Notes under the pieces: generated by a model
What the model saw: only the letters and a program-made list of their open reading frames with translations
Told to the model about the DNA's origin: nothing
The model's database searches: none
Source of the DNA: Daucus carota subsp. sativus
Lineage: Eukaryota; Streptophyta; Magnoliopsida; Apiales; Apiaceae
Direction of reading: 5' to 3'
Assembly: GCF_001625215.2 (NCBI RefSeq)
Contig: NC_030385.2
Location: 38,465,598-38,529,597, forward strand
DNA: 64,000 nt
Part shown: positions 1-11,330 of the stretch, in pieces
Position numbering within the stretch: the stretch's first letter is position 1
Layout: every line of letters begins with the position of its first letter
Made by a program: the position numbers and the translations under genes

Positions 1-35
1 CACAACATCTCCTACAAACAAACATACCACCCAAC

Positions 36-368
36 ATGTCTACTACAATTTACATGCATTACATTGCCCACATTTATATTCTCCTCTTCTTGTTTCCTCT
101 ACACGAGTCCATGGCTGCCCGGGCTCTCCCGTCGAGTGGCCCGAGCACGACGATGGCGCCCTTGGCCACGAAAGCCCGGGAGTATGCTATAATGAAGATG
201 AAGCCGATGTTGGATCAGGAAGGGAGGGTTTTCCATGGGAAGCAAGTGAAAGCATGCATGCCTAAAGGGCGGAGACATTCGTCGGCTCCGAGTCGATATG
301 TTAATTTTCATACTTTTGATGGATTGTTGGGGTGTGAATCTAGCCGCAAGTCTAAGATTGTTCCTTGA
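36..368 (+). CDS. Small secreted cysteine-pair peptide precursor (putative signalling peptide)
   Basis: Intact 110-residue ORF starting at ATG 36 and ending at TGA 366-368. Residues about 7-28 form a hydrophobic stretch rich in I, L and F ending near SMAARA, which looks like a secretion signal. The middle is variable. The C-terminal 45 residues are basic and carry the block GKQVKACMPKGRRHSSAPSR followed by YVN, with two cysteines at residues 74 and 100. This layout (signal peptide, variable middle, short conserved C-terminus with SAPSRY and a cysteine pair) is that of plant signalling-peptide precursors. It may belong with the SCREW/CTNIP-type phytocytokines, but I cannot confirm this by eye. 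A second ATG at codon 7 would still leave the hydrophobic stretch. Only 35 bp of upstream DNA is in the window, so an upstream exon cannot be excluded. Confidence 0.6.
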   Translation: MSTTIYMHYIAHIYILLFLFPLHESMAARALPSSGPSTTMAPLATKAREYAIMKMKPMLDQEGRVFHGKQVKACMPKGRRHSSAPSRYVNFHTFDGLLGCESSRKSKIVP

Positions 369-737
369 TAAGGAGATGTGCTCAATGAGAGATAACTAGG
401 ATGGTTCTGAAATTTAGTTTCATAATTTATTGAAGCTAGCTAGGTAGATGAAAGTATTGATTAGTTTTGCGAATTTGGTATTTGTATTAGCACCATCTTT
501 TTGGTACGGCTTTCATGTCTTTTTTATGTAGTTGTTGTATGGATATAGTGAATCCAGTGGTGGTGATTAATCGGAATTTGTACAAATTAAGTCCATTGAC
601 CATTGCGTATGTATCTTATTTCATTTTGCAGCATAGCTAGCACGCAGAGTGACGTCGGTAATTAATCCATATCTATTTTTATGCGGTAAAATTTTCTGAT
701 GACAGTGTTGTTAAAATCCAGATAATGCTTGCGGTTG
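369..737. other. 3' flank of the peptide gene, no further gene seen
   Basis: AT-rich sequence with stops in all frames. It probably holds the 3' UTR of the peptide gene. I see no other feature. Confidence 0.5.
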
Positions 738-906
738 CAGAGCCGGATCTTAGCAGGGGCAACTGACCCCCTTGAATTTTATTTTTTTAATATTATACAT
801 ATTTTTAGGTTTTAAAATTGAAATTGACCCCCTTATTTTTTTTTTTACCCTTCTTAATTTTTTTTACAAAAAATTTGACCCCCCTAATTTTATTATAGTA
901 AGATCC

Positions 907-907
<1 letters not shown>
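738..907. mobile_element. Degraded hAT-like MITE
   Basis: The left end CAGAGCCGGATCTTAG is mirrored by the right end TAAGATCCG, and runs of ACCCCC lie inside both ends, as in the 'GGGGGC' non-autonomous hAT elements elsewhere in this window. The right end runs straight into a (CA)n tract, so the terminal bases and target duplication are lost. Confidence 0.35.

Positions 908-952
<45 letters not shown>
908..952. repeat. (CA)n-(TA)n microsatellite
   Basis: About 15 CA units (908-938) pass directly into about 7 TA units (939-952). The TA part abuts the left end of the MITE that follows. Confidence 0.9.
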
Positions 953-1526
953 GGCAAGTGATCAAATAGAAACTAATGTTATTCTAGAAACTAGAAACCA
1001 CTCCCATGATCACTATTTATAACTACTAATATCACTCGTTTATACGCTATTTATCACTATTTTATGCAGTTAAATTAGCAATTTTTATTATTGATAATTG
1101 AGAAAATTTACTTATGTTTGCTAGTGGTTATCGATTATTGATGATCAATTATAGTTGTAGGAGGTCTATGATGGTAAAAAAATGATGAGATGAGGTGTGT
1201 GGTGGTGGTAAATAATCACTAGTAATGGCAAGTTATGGTGACAAGCGGTGGTAGGTCAATCGTGGGTATAGGTGACCGCGGTAGCAGTGAAATGGGTTGA
1301 TAATGATGCCCGGAGGTTCATTAATGTGGTATGAGTGAAGATAATGATGACATATGTTGCATATATGTATATTTATATATCTATATTTCTGAGATTTCTT
1401 GTATAGGAAATAGTGATTTGTGATGTACAAACGAGTGATATTTGCAGTCAAAAATAGTGATAAAAAATTGGTCAGATACTAGTTTCTAGTTTCTAGGCTA
1501 ATTTAGTTTCTATTGGAGTAAGCCCC
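953..1526. mobile_element. Microsatellite-flanked MITE, copy 1
   Basis: The termini are inverted repeats: the left end carries CAAATAGAAACTAA and then CTAGAAACTAGAAACC, and the right end carries GGTTTC-type complements (TAGTTTCTAGTTTCTAGG, then TTAGTTTCTATTGG). The repeat is about 40 bp with small gaps. (TA)n tracts flank both sides (939-952 and 1527-1548) instead of a simple target duplication. No transposase. ORFs inside are not gene-like. Confidence 0.65.
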
Positions 1527-1548
1527 TATATATATATATATATATATA
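1527..1548. repeat. (TA)n tract between two MITEs
   Basis: Eleven TA units separate the right end of one MITE from the left end of the next. Confidence 0.9.
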
Positions 1549-2008
1549 GGGGAGGGTTCTGGTACAAACTTACAAACTTGCAAACTTTTTTTGTTCAACA
1601 CATATATAACTTGAGTTCAACATTTTTTTAACATATTTTGTTGAACATCGATTAAAATTGTGTTGGAGAAGTACATAAATTAATTTTTCAATGTAAGAAC
1701 CAAGTTAAAAGTATTATATAACTAATATTTATGATTCTAGACCCTACCCACACCCCAGAGGTATAGTTTAAGTATCTTTATAGATATATTCAACATAATA
1801 ATAATTAGTGTTCTACACCCGATGTTGAACCCTAGTTACAAATGTGTTGACTGAGCGATTTATTTATGCGATATTTTAAAAAACTTGTGATGATTTTTCA
1901 AGAATTTTCAACATGGATACTTTCTATAACTAAGGATCAACACGATGGGAGAATAAAAAAAAGTTTGTAAGTTTGTAACTTAAAAAAGTTTTTATTTGAT
2001 CCTATCCC
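1549..2008. mobile_element. Microsatellite-flanked MITE, copy 2 (different family)
   Basis: Left end: GGGGAGGGTTCTGGTACAAA, then ACTTACAAACTT and a T run. Right end: AAAAGTTTGTAAGTTTGTAA, then AAAAAGTTTTTATTTGATCC and TATCCC. The ends are complementary with gaps over about 50 bp. A (TA)n tract lies on each side (1527-1548, 2009-2025). The interior is AT-rich without coding capacity. Confidence 0.65.
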
Positions 2009-2025
2009 TATATATATATATATAT

Positions 2026-3836
2026 GCGGTTAATATACACAGGTAGGATGAGATAGTTTGGAGTCGGTTAAAAGATGAAAGAAATCCTTATGAGTTGGGG
2101 TCAAAGGAGTTGCAGCTTGGTGGCGCCAAACTAGAAATTGAAAATGTTTCTTGGAACCTTTTCTATGATTTTGAACTTTAAACTGACCCAATATAGTTGT
2201 GCAGCTATAAATGATTGGAAAAAGCTAGTTCCTCGTGTCAACTATCATAACTCCCTTGAAAGTATATATCAGCCATCAAACCTTGAAAGTGATGACATGT
2301 GGACATAAGTCCTACAATTAGCAATGTCCAAAATAGAATCAAGAAATCTTTACTTACGATAAGATACTCAACGGACTAACATAAATGATCCATCACGGTT
2401 ACCATTTCCGACTGATACGATGCTGGAAGATTTGGTAGCCCTACCGTCTGCTATGTTACCGACTGTACAAATGTACAGTTATTGTAAGTTATTCCTGTAA
2501 ATTTACGTACGCATTTTCTGATGAGCAGTGAACACTGAGCGATGCGTGATTCAGAGGAGAAAGAATTGAAAGCAAGCTTCTTCTCTCTTCTGGCGCGGTG
2601 TGATATGTATTAAATTATTATGACAGACCACTGAATTACTGACACATAATTCACATGATTCTATTCGTCTTCTGTATCACACTCTAATATCAGAAGCAGC
2701 AGCATTAAAATCCTTTTGCCTCCTGCAGCTGCAGCCTTGATATTTAGGAGTATTAAACTTCTGATTTTTCAAATTTGAAGGTACATATATATGGACGTAT
2801 TCATGGGCACAGATCTTTTTACTTTCAATTTTAGTAAAATATATAGAATTAAGTACCGCCAGATGAATCTTGAATCTTGTCACGTGATGATCATGGAATT
2901 TATACTTGAACATAATTTGATTACATATATTTATTGTATTGAACATATTATTTTAATATCATTAATCGGAAAAAGTAAGATATAAGTGGATAAATTATTT
3001 TCTTCAATAATCAACCAAGCTAAAATCATCATAAAAAAAACATTATTAATGATAAAGAAACTTCTTTTTTCTAATACATAAATAAACTCTTTGGTCCGGG
3101 AAGCAAAGCTAGCTAATTTTACATATTTACTGTCCGGTATTTTTGTTTAATTTAAACAGAGTGTTTAAGGTCAATGGTTGGTGAGCTACCATAACCTTAA
3201 TAATAGTTAATATTAATGTTAATGGTTACGGTACCTGATTAAGAAAAGGAGCGTGCCCACCTCACCACAACATATGGTCCCGTGATGCCAATTTATACGT
3301 GCTTCACTTGTTAATGAGAATCGCAGTTGACGTTTACATGTTCACATCAAATTTTAGTCAATAATTTGTCATTCCTTATACATTTATAAGCGCTTAATTA
3401 AATATCATGCCGACGTGGCAAAAAAAAAGAGAATAAAAGGCTGAAAATAAAATAAAACTAGAATATAGTAGTAAAATGACCTGATTGAACTTTCATACGA
3501 TTTATGCTCTATGAATTTTAAGTACACTCGTAAAAGTTGTATGAACTTGAAGTACACTCGTAAAAGTCTTGTAAACAAAAATAGACTACCAAATTATCTA
3601 CCGGCTTATATATGATCTCCTTTTATACAAACAGTCAAACACAAGTCGTTATTTTGTAGGAATAAATCGTTATTTATGATAGATATTTTTTTTCCTGAAA
3701 ATGCATACTTATTTATTATAAATAGATAATGCTAAACGGAATTGCATTTTTGTAGCTAGAATAAATATATAAATTTTCTAATAAGTAAGTCCTCATTTCT
3801 TATATAATTAATTTAGAGGTCCAGACCTTCATATTC
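2026..3836. other. Intergenic, no gene recognised
   Basis: AT-rich non-coding sequence. The only structure I see is a short tandem duplication at about 3505-3568 (two copies of a unit ending AAGTACACTCGTAAAAGT). The short ORFs at 2677-2985 overlap on both strands and look random. Confidence 0.5.
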
Positions 3837-3839
3837 TAA

Positions 3840-4203
3840 GAGCAAGTCCAAGAGTGTCTTAGTGGATGCCCTATTTAAATAATAAAATATGATGTCCTAG
3901 TAGTTTAGGACATCAATTTTATAAATTCACTCCAACAAAAAGCCTTATCCACAAGCCCTATTATTAAAATATTAATATTTTGAATGAAAAATTAGAGGGA
4001 AAAGTAGTGGGGAGAGAGAGAATGATAATATTTTATTATTAAAAGTGAAATGAGGCTCAAGTAGGTGAGCCCTAAAAATAGGGCTGAAGTAAGTTGTCCT
4101 AGTGATTTAAGGCATCACTAGGACACTGTTGGAGCAATGTTTTCAATCAAATGCCTCAAATTATGACTTAGGACATCATTTGAGGCAGCTGTTGGACTTG
4201 CTC
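3840..4203. mobile_element. Tourist/PIF-Harbinger-type MITE
   Basis: 364 bp bounded by terminal inverted repeats GAGCAAGTCCAA and TTGGACTTGCTC, with the trinucleotide TAA directly repeated outside (3837-3839 and 4204-4206). A 3-bp TAA/TTA duplication is the hallmark of Tourist elements. No coding capacity. Confidence 0.8.
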
Positions 4204-4284
4204 TAACCGGACCATAATCGCATTTTATAGATTTGATATTCTCGGAATTCACCTGAGGAATGGGCTCGCGTATCATTTAAAAAC

Positions 4285-5094
4285 GGGTAAATAGGCAAAC
4301 ATATCATTGAACTCATGACGAAGTTGCAGTTGGGTCACTGAACTCAAAAAGTTTACAAATGGATCACAGAATTAGATTTAATTTGCAGTCAACTCACTGA
4401 ACTAATAAAAGGTTGCATTTAGGTTACTGCGCCGTTAAATATCAGTTGACTTTAACGAAATCAATTAAAATATATAAAAATATATTAAACATCGATTTTA
4501 AAAAAATTCTGAAAACTTAAAAGAAATCTGAAAAATTTGATAAAACTTTAAAAAATATGAAAAAATGTAAAATTTTCTGAAAAAATCTAAATAATTTGAA
4601 AAAAATTTAAAACATCGAAAAAATCCGGAAATTCAAAAAATATACCTAAATTTTTGAAATTAAAAAAAAATCAGAATTTTTTCCAAATTTTCAGATTTTT
4701 TCGATATTTTAAAATTTCAAAATTCTTGGATTTTTCCAAAGTTCTTACATTTTTTCATATTTTTAAAAAAATTACATATTTGTTAAAGCTTTTTTCAAAA
4801 TTTTCATATTTTGTTAAGTTTTCAGAATATTTTTAAAAAACCGAAATTTTATATTTTTTTCAAAGTTTTTTTAATTTTTTAACGGATTCCGTTAAAATCA
4901 ACTGATACTTAACGGCGTAGTGACCTAAATGCAAGCTTTTGCCACCATTCAGAAAGCAAGGATAGTCGCGGGCTAACTCAGTGAGTTGACTGCAAGTTAA
5001 ATCTAGTTCTGTGATTGATTTGCAAACTTTTTGAGTTCAGTGATCTAATTGTGAGTTGGTCATGAGTTTAGTTATCTTTTTGCCTATTAACCCC
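4285..5094. mobile_element. Foldback element with long terminal inverted repeats (MULE-like)
   Basis: About 810 bp. The left arm (from GGGTAAATAGGCAAACATAT) and the right arm (ending TTTTTGCCTATTAACCCC) are complementary over roughly 170 bp, sharing the blocks TCACTGAACTCAAAAAGTTT, AATTTGCAGTCAACTCACTG and the ACGGCGTAGTGACCTAAATG type. The centre is A- and T-run sequence that is itself near-palindromic. Flanks are TTTAAAAAC (left) and GTTTAAAAC (right), a degenerate 8-9 bp duplication. The long arms and 9-bp-class target site fit a non-autonomous Mutator-like element. Confidence 0.7.
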
Positions 5095-5362
5095 GTTTAA
5101 AACATTTCTGCAGGCAGTGTCTTCATTTGCTCTTGCAAGTTGCACGTCCGTTGTTTTGCATGTAGTTGCAGAGTCCACGATATTTTAAAATTTTCTCGAT
5201 ACACATATACTGATAACATCAACCTCGTTCTCACATATCATAAGATGACAGATGACATCACACTGATCCATTAGATCAAATCAGAATGCAAAATACAGGC
5301 TGCTATCAGATTTGAGTTTCAAAATTTCACCATACTTATAATTATATTACATCATTATATAT

Positions 5363-7133
<1,771 letters not shown>

Positions 7134-7633
7134 TGTATAACTTAAAATTGCTCTTGATTTAAGTTTGTTTTAGTTGTGGAGTTTGGGGAGGCATTGTATA
7201 GTATTTATAGGAGTTAAGAAGCGTTGACAGCATTAAAGAGAGATCATGTAAGCAAATACTATATAAAAGACAGCCAGTGGAGATTCCGAATGGTTACGTA
7301 TTGAGTTTCTAGAGACGACGGGAATATACAAGAGTTGAGGAATCCATTTCGCCGCGGGCATCTACGTTTGAATACTTTAAGCCTCGTCCTTTACCCCAAA
7401 GGGTTTTTAGATATTTCTTACTAGCTAGATGTCTATTATATTAGTCATGATTAACAACTCTGGCTACATATTAACTGTTTAATTTCTTTTCTTAGTTAGC
7501 TGGCTATATGAGTCATAATTAACAATCCTGACTATATATTAACTGTTTTCTTCAGTAATTAGTTACTTGAGTACTATGTACAAGCATATCCAAGAATCTT
7601 CGACGTAAGATTTTATTGTAAATTGTATATACG
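7134..7633 (-). promoter_or_regulatory. NRT2 proximal promoter region with TATA box
   Basis: On the minus strand CTATAAATAC lies at 7210-7201, about 70 bp upstream of the NRT2 ATG, a standard plant TATA position. The native upstream sequence runs only to 7633; beyond it the DNA belongs to the inserted LTR element. Confidence 0.6.
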
Positions 7634-7963
7634 TGTAGAAATCGGACACGGGGATGCTCTGCTTGTGTATGTATATAGATAACCGAAGATTGGTTACATA
7701 TATTGTATAAGCAATGTGAGCATGAAGATGGTGAAACTGAACATCAATGTTAAGAGAAGAACAAACTATGACTCTTGTATATTGATATGGAGTGTTCAGC
7801 TTGTTTATTACAAAGGAGATTAGCTACTTATATAGATAAAACTACTTGGAGGCCAAGGTTGCTACAGTGCTGCTACAGTGATGCTACAGTGATGCTACAG
7901 TGACGAACTTGGAGGCCAAGGTTGCTGAATGATGTCATGGATATGAAGTCATATGCTTTAACA
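7634..7963 (-). repeat. 3' LTR of the gag-only retrotransposon
   Basis: 330-bp long terminal repeat. On the minus strand it carries TATATAAG (7834-7827) followed about 20 bp later by AATAAA (7809-7804), that is promoter and polyadenylation signals close together. U3 holds two copies of a 20-bp unit (7844-7863, 7907-7926) around four GCTACAGTG copies. It points toward NRT2. Confidence 0.93.
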
Positions 7964-8114
7964 CCCCCCCTCAAACTTAAGATGGTTGAAGAACCAACTT
8001 GAGTTTGTAATCAAAATCACTGAAAGTGGTGGGAGGATAAACTTTTGTGGTTGAGAGACACAATGTAGAAGAATCGTGTCCCTTGAAAACTTCTTGACAA
8101 TCAATCTTCCGTAT

Positions 8115-9125
8115 TCACGGTTTGTCCCAAGAGCATGTCATGTCTGAAGAACCCGAAGTGACAGTGAATGCGGTGGAAGAAGAATCAATTTTAGATAAAA
8201 CCTGTTTGAGCAAAGATTCAAGCTCACTTGTTGATGCAGTTGGCGGTGTAGAATCCGAGGTTACATCAACGGAAGGATGGGAGAGCTTGTTTGACCCAGA
8301 AGATGGCTTTTTACAAAATTGTGCCGAATGACCCTTTTGATGACAATTTTGGCAGGTATGATTGCGAAGTGTTACACACTCCTTGATAAAATGTCCATTT
8401 TGTCGACAAAATTTACAAAATGGTTTATCAAATGTGGAGGTGGATGGTGAAGGTGTCGCTAGGACCATGTCTTCCACAATACTACCTTTCCCGATGTCGA
8501 GTCGAGTTTCTTCCGAGATGAGTTCAGCAACAGCACTCTCCAAAGAAGGCAGTGGTACACGATGAAGCAAAGCAGCTCTAACAGGTTCAAAATCCTGTGT
8601 CAGAGCCATTAGAAACTGGATGAGTCGTTGTTGGTCACGGTATGCATGATAGAGTGTTCCATCCTCTGTGTGTAACCACTTTGGTTCAGACAATGCCAAC
8701 TGATCCCAAAGTGATTGTAACTGTGACAGAAACTCAGCAACTGGTTGACCGGACTCCTGTTTCTGCTTACTGAGAGAACAAATGATCTGATATTGATGGG
8801 AAAGATCAGATGTAGTGTATCGAGATTCCAACAAATCCCAAATTTCTTTTGCGGTGTCAAAGTTTCCAAACTGTAAATTAATTTTAGAAACAACAGAGTT
8901 TCTAAAATATGTTATAGCTTGATGATTTTTGACATCCCATTCCTCAATACGATCTTTCAAATGAGAATCAGATTCATCGTTCTCTTTCGTAGGAATAGTG
9001 AAATCCCCGTTAACGTACCTCCAAAGACGTTTTCCCTTGAGAAAGCTACGCATAGCTTGAGACCAAGATAAATAGTTCGAGCCGATTAAGATTGTTTGAA
9101 TCGGGGAACTATTTTCTCTTTCCAT
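8115..9125 (-). CDS. Copia-type Gag polyprotein (UBN2/gag with two zinc knuckles)
   Basis: The first ATG is at 9125 and gives 336 residues; the open frame extends slightly upstream without an ATG. The N-terminus has the Copia Gag pattern (LIGSNYLSWSQAMRSFLKGK, then WDLLESRY). The middle has SLSKQKQESGQPVAEFLSQL. Two CCHC knuckles of C-x2-C-x4-H-x4-C form follow in tandem: CKFCRQNGHFIKEC and CQNCHQKGHSAQFC. They bind nucleic acid and are needed for packaging in this family. The frame ends at 8115, about 150 bp from the 3' LTR, leaving no room for pol. The gene is uninterrupted, fitting a recent insertion. Confidence 0.92.
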   Translation of the reverse strand: MERENSSPIQTILIGSNYLSWSQAMRSFLKGKRLWRYVNGDFTIPTKENDESDSHLKDRIEEWDVKNHQAITYFRNSVVSKINLQFGNFDTAKEIWDLLESRYTTSDLSHQYQIICSLSKQKQESGQPVAEFLSQLQSLWDQLALSEPKWLHTEDGTLYHAYRDQQRLIQFLMALTQDFEPVRAALLHRVPLPSLESAVAELISEETRLDIGKGSIVEDMVLATPSPSTSTFDKPFCKFCRQNGHFIKECVTLRNHTCQNCHQKGHSAQFCKKPSSGSNKLSHPSVDVTSDSTPPTASTSELESLLKQVLSKIDSSSTAFTVTSGSSDMTCSWDKP

Positions 9126-9929
9126 TTTCACAAGTGAAGGAGCTTGAGTGAAAAACTTGCAACTTCAGGAATTTTATTGCAAAGATTTAGAACTATATGG
9201 GCTTAAATGTAAGCTGAGAAAACTGCAAGATTGAACTTGGAATATTTGGAAAAGGTTAGGTACTGAATTGATTGTTTGGCTATAAAAACACAGGCCGTTG
9301 TATTTTAAGTGGGCTGAATTGCAGTGGCCCAAATAAAATAAACAAAATATTATTTTGTGCTAGCCCAGAACAAAACAGAAACCTGTAGCCCTAATAATAT
9401 GCAGCAGCGTGCATATGGAAAGAGCCGAGTGACCTTAGGCAGCTAGGTCGAGATAAAATAACAGGAAGAAAACACAGCTTAGACAGAAAACGATGGTGGT
9501 TATTGTGTGTATGTATAGCAATGATACTTGCAGCGCTGAGATTCGCCGGACAGATATGGCGGCTGGCCGGAGGAGAATGAGTGAGCTGAATGGGTGAGCT
9601 AACTCGGTAGTGGGTGAGATATCGATGAAATCGAATGGGTGATGTTTGGTGTTTTGTGTATTGTGGCTGGGATGGTTGTGCGCGGCTATTGTTTGGGTGA
9701 CTTGTTAAGTCGGCACACAACCTGTTTGGTTAAATGTCACAAAGAAGAAACAACACTAGGACCAGGAAGGAAGATGGAATGAATTACAGCTGGACAAAAC
9801 ACGAAGTACCTGCCGGAGTTCTCAGCCAAAGCTTGCAAAGAAACTGCCGGCCAAACTTCAGGTGTGTTTTGTCAGCTTGATTTTGGTGGCAGCGGAACAG
9901 AGAAGATCAGGAACCTCGCTCTGATACCA

Positions 9930-10259
9930 TGTAGAAATCGGACACGGGGATGCTCTGCTTGTGTATGTATATAGATAACCGAAGATTGGTTACATATATT
10001 GTATAAGCAATGTGAGCATGAAGATGGTGAAACTGAACATCAATGTTAAGAGAAGAACAAACTATGACTCTTGTATATTGATATGGAGTGTTCAGCTTGT
10101 TTATTACAAAGGAGATTAGCTACTTATATAGATAAAACTACTTGGAGGCCAAGGTTGCTACAGTGCTGCTACAGTGATGCTACAGTGATGCTACAGTGAC
10201 GAACTTGGAGGCCAAGGTTGCTGAATGATGTCATGGATATGAAGTCATATGCTTTAACA
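9930..10259 (-). repeat. 5' LTR of the gag-only retrotransposon
   Basis: 330-bp copy apparently identical to 7634-7963. It is followed (on the minus strand) by the Met-tRNA primer-binding site at 9929-9918 and flanked outside by the target duplication ATACG at 10260-10264. Confidence 0.93.
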
Positions 10260-10264
10260 ATACG

Positions 10265-11330
10265 TTTCAATATTACTGATCTACAAATAATTAGTAGACT
10301 ACTCAATTCAAGACGAAGATAAGTAGAGACAAAGAGATACTATCTGACCGAAATATCAGTCATTCGTAACTATCTTATAGCTGAATTACGATAAGTTTTG
10401 TCTTTGGTCTTATGTTAATGTTTAGAGTGCATATGGTTCAAAAATCCTAAAAGGATGTCTAAGAATACTCTTTATAAAGATAGCAAGAGGTTTAATTACG
10501 CTTCCCAACTTGGTTATTTAATATCAACCACTATTCACATATATATTACTCCTATCTTAAACAACTTTTGATTAGTAAATAAATAATTAAGTGAAAAGAA
10601 TTAAAACTAATTATTTTGATCTTACCGGGTATGTAAAATATTCACTACAGTAGTCAAGGCATGCTGCATGCATTGTTTAATTAGTATTGATACAAGCTGT
10701 AAGTAACATTAACACAGACTACTAAACAACTGGCGTAGGTATGCGCTTACTTAAAATGGCTTATCACAATGTGTGAGAGTTGTTTTAGGGTCGTTCTCGC
10801 ACGTTCCAGGACTCTGACTTGTGTATCCGATCCTTACTTCCCAGCTTGCTGCCGTGTTATTTGACTTATTTTCTGTTTAAGGTCACACCTAACACTATCA
10901 ACCTTTACAAAGTTGAAATTTTGAGTGTTTTTCAGAAATAAATTCTAACAAAATATTTGAAATTTCAACTCCTCTCCCAACCCACCGCTTCCCTCCCGAC
11001 TCCAACCCAAGCACACATTAAGTGGCCTTAAGTAGCATGCATCAAGTTGACTCTCAGCTAAAAGCTAGATCCGGTCACTTTTGTTTACAAGGACTTTTCT
11101 GTCTATTATTATCAGATTTTCTAGTGTACGCTCAAACGTTGCATATTTTTTGTTGGCGGCCTAAACAAAATACATACTCGTTTTGGCTCTGCAAAACTAT
11201 CTTGTTGGTTGTGCTTGGAACAAAACAGGATAGGACAAACAAAAAAATTTCAACTATGTGTTGATGAAACTTATATTTTACATTGTATATACATTTAGCA
11301 TTGAGGTTAACATAAACATGAATAAATCAC
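10265..11330. other. Intergenic, 3' side of the MATE gene
   Basis: No gene recognised. The 80-residue ORF at 11022-11264 has no family features and looks like chance. The part nearest 11330 should contain the MATE 3' UTR. Confidence 0.5.

Larger units (their letters stand above)
7634..10259 (-). mobile_element. Gag-only Copia-type LTR retrotransposon (TR-GAG-like)
   Basis: 2626-bp element on the minus strand. Both LTRs are 330 bp (9930-10259 and 7634-7963), open with TGTTAAAGC and end with TTTCTACA, and look identical base for base. The target duplication ATACG is perfect (7629-7633 and 10260-10264). Next to the 5' LTR, TGGTATCAGAGC (9929-9918) matches the initiator-Met tRNA primer-binding site. 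A G-run polypurine tract (complement of 7964-7970) abuts the 3' LTR. Between them is an intact gag ORF but no protease, integrase or reverse transcriptase, so mobility would need enzymes in trans. The structure matches the TR-GAG class of plant elements. ORFs in the leader (9391-9720) are not recognised. Confidence 0.93.

Noticed and set aside
908-2025. CRISPR-like or satellite array
   Set aside because: The repeats are dinucleotide tracts bordering MITEs, with no regular spacer structure, and the genome is a plant nuclear one.
9391-9720. 109-codon ORF in the leader of the LTR element
   Set aside because: Low-complexity P/S/H composition, no domain, lies between primer-binding site and gag; probably untranslated leader.
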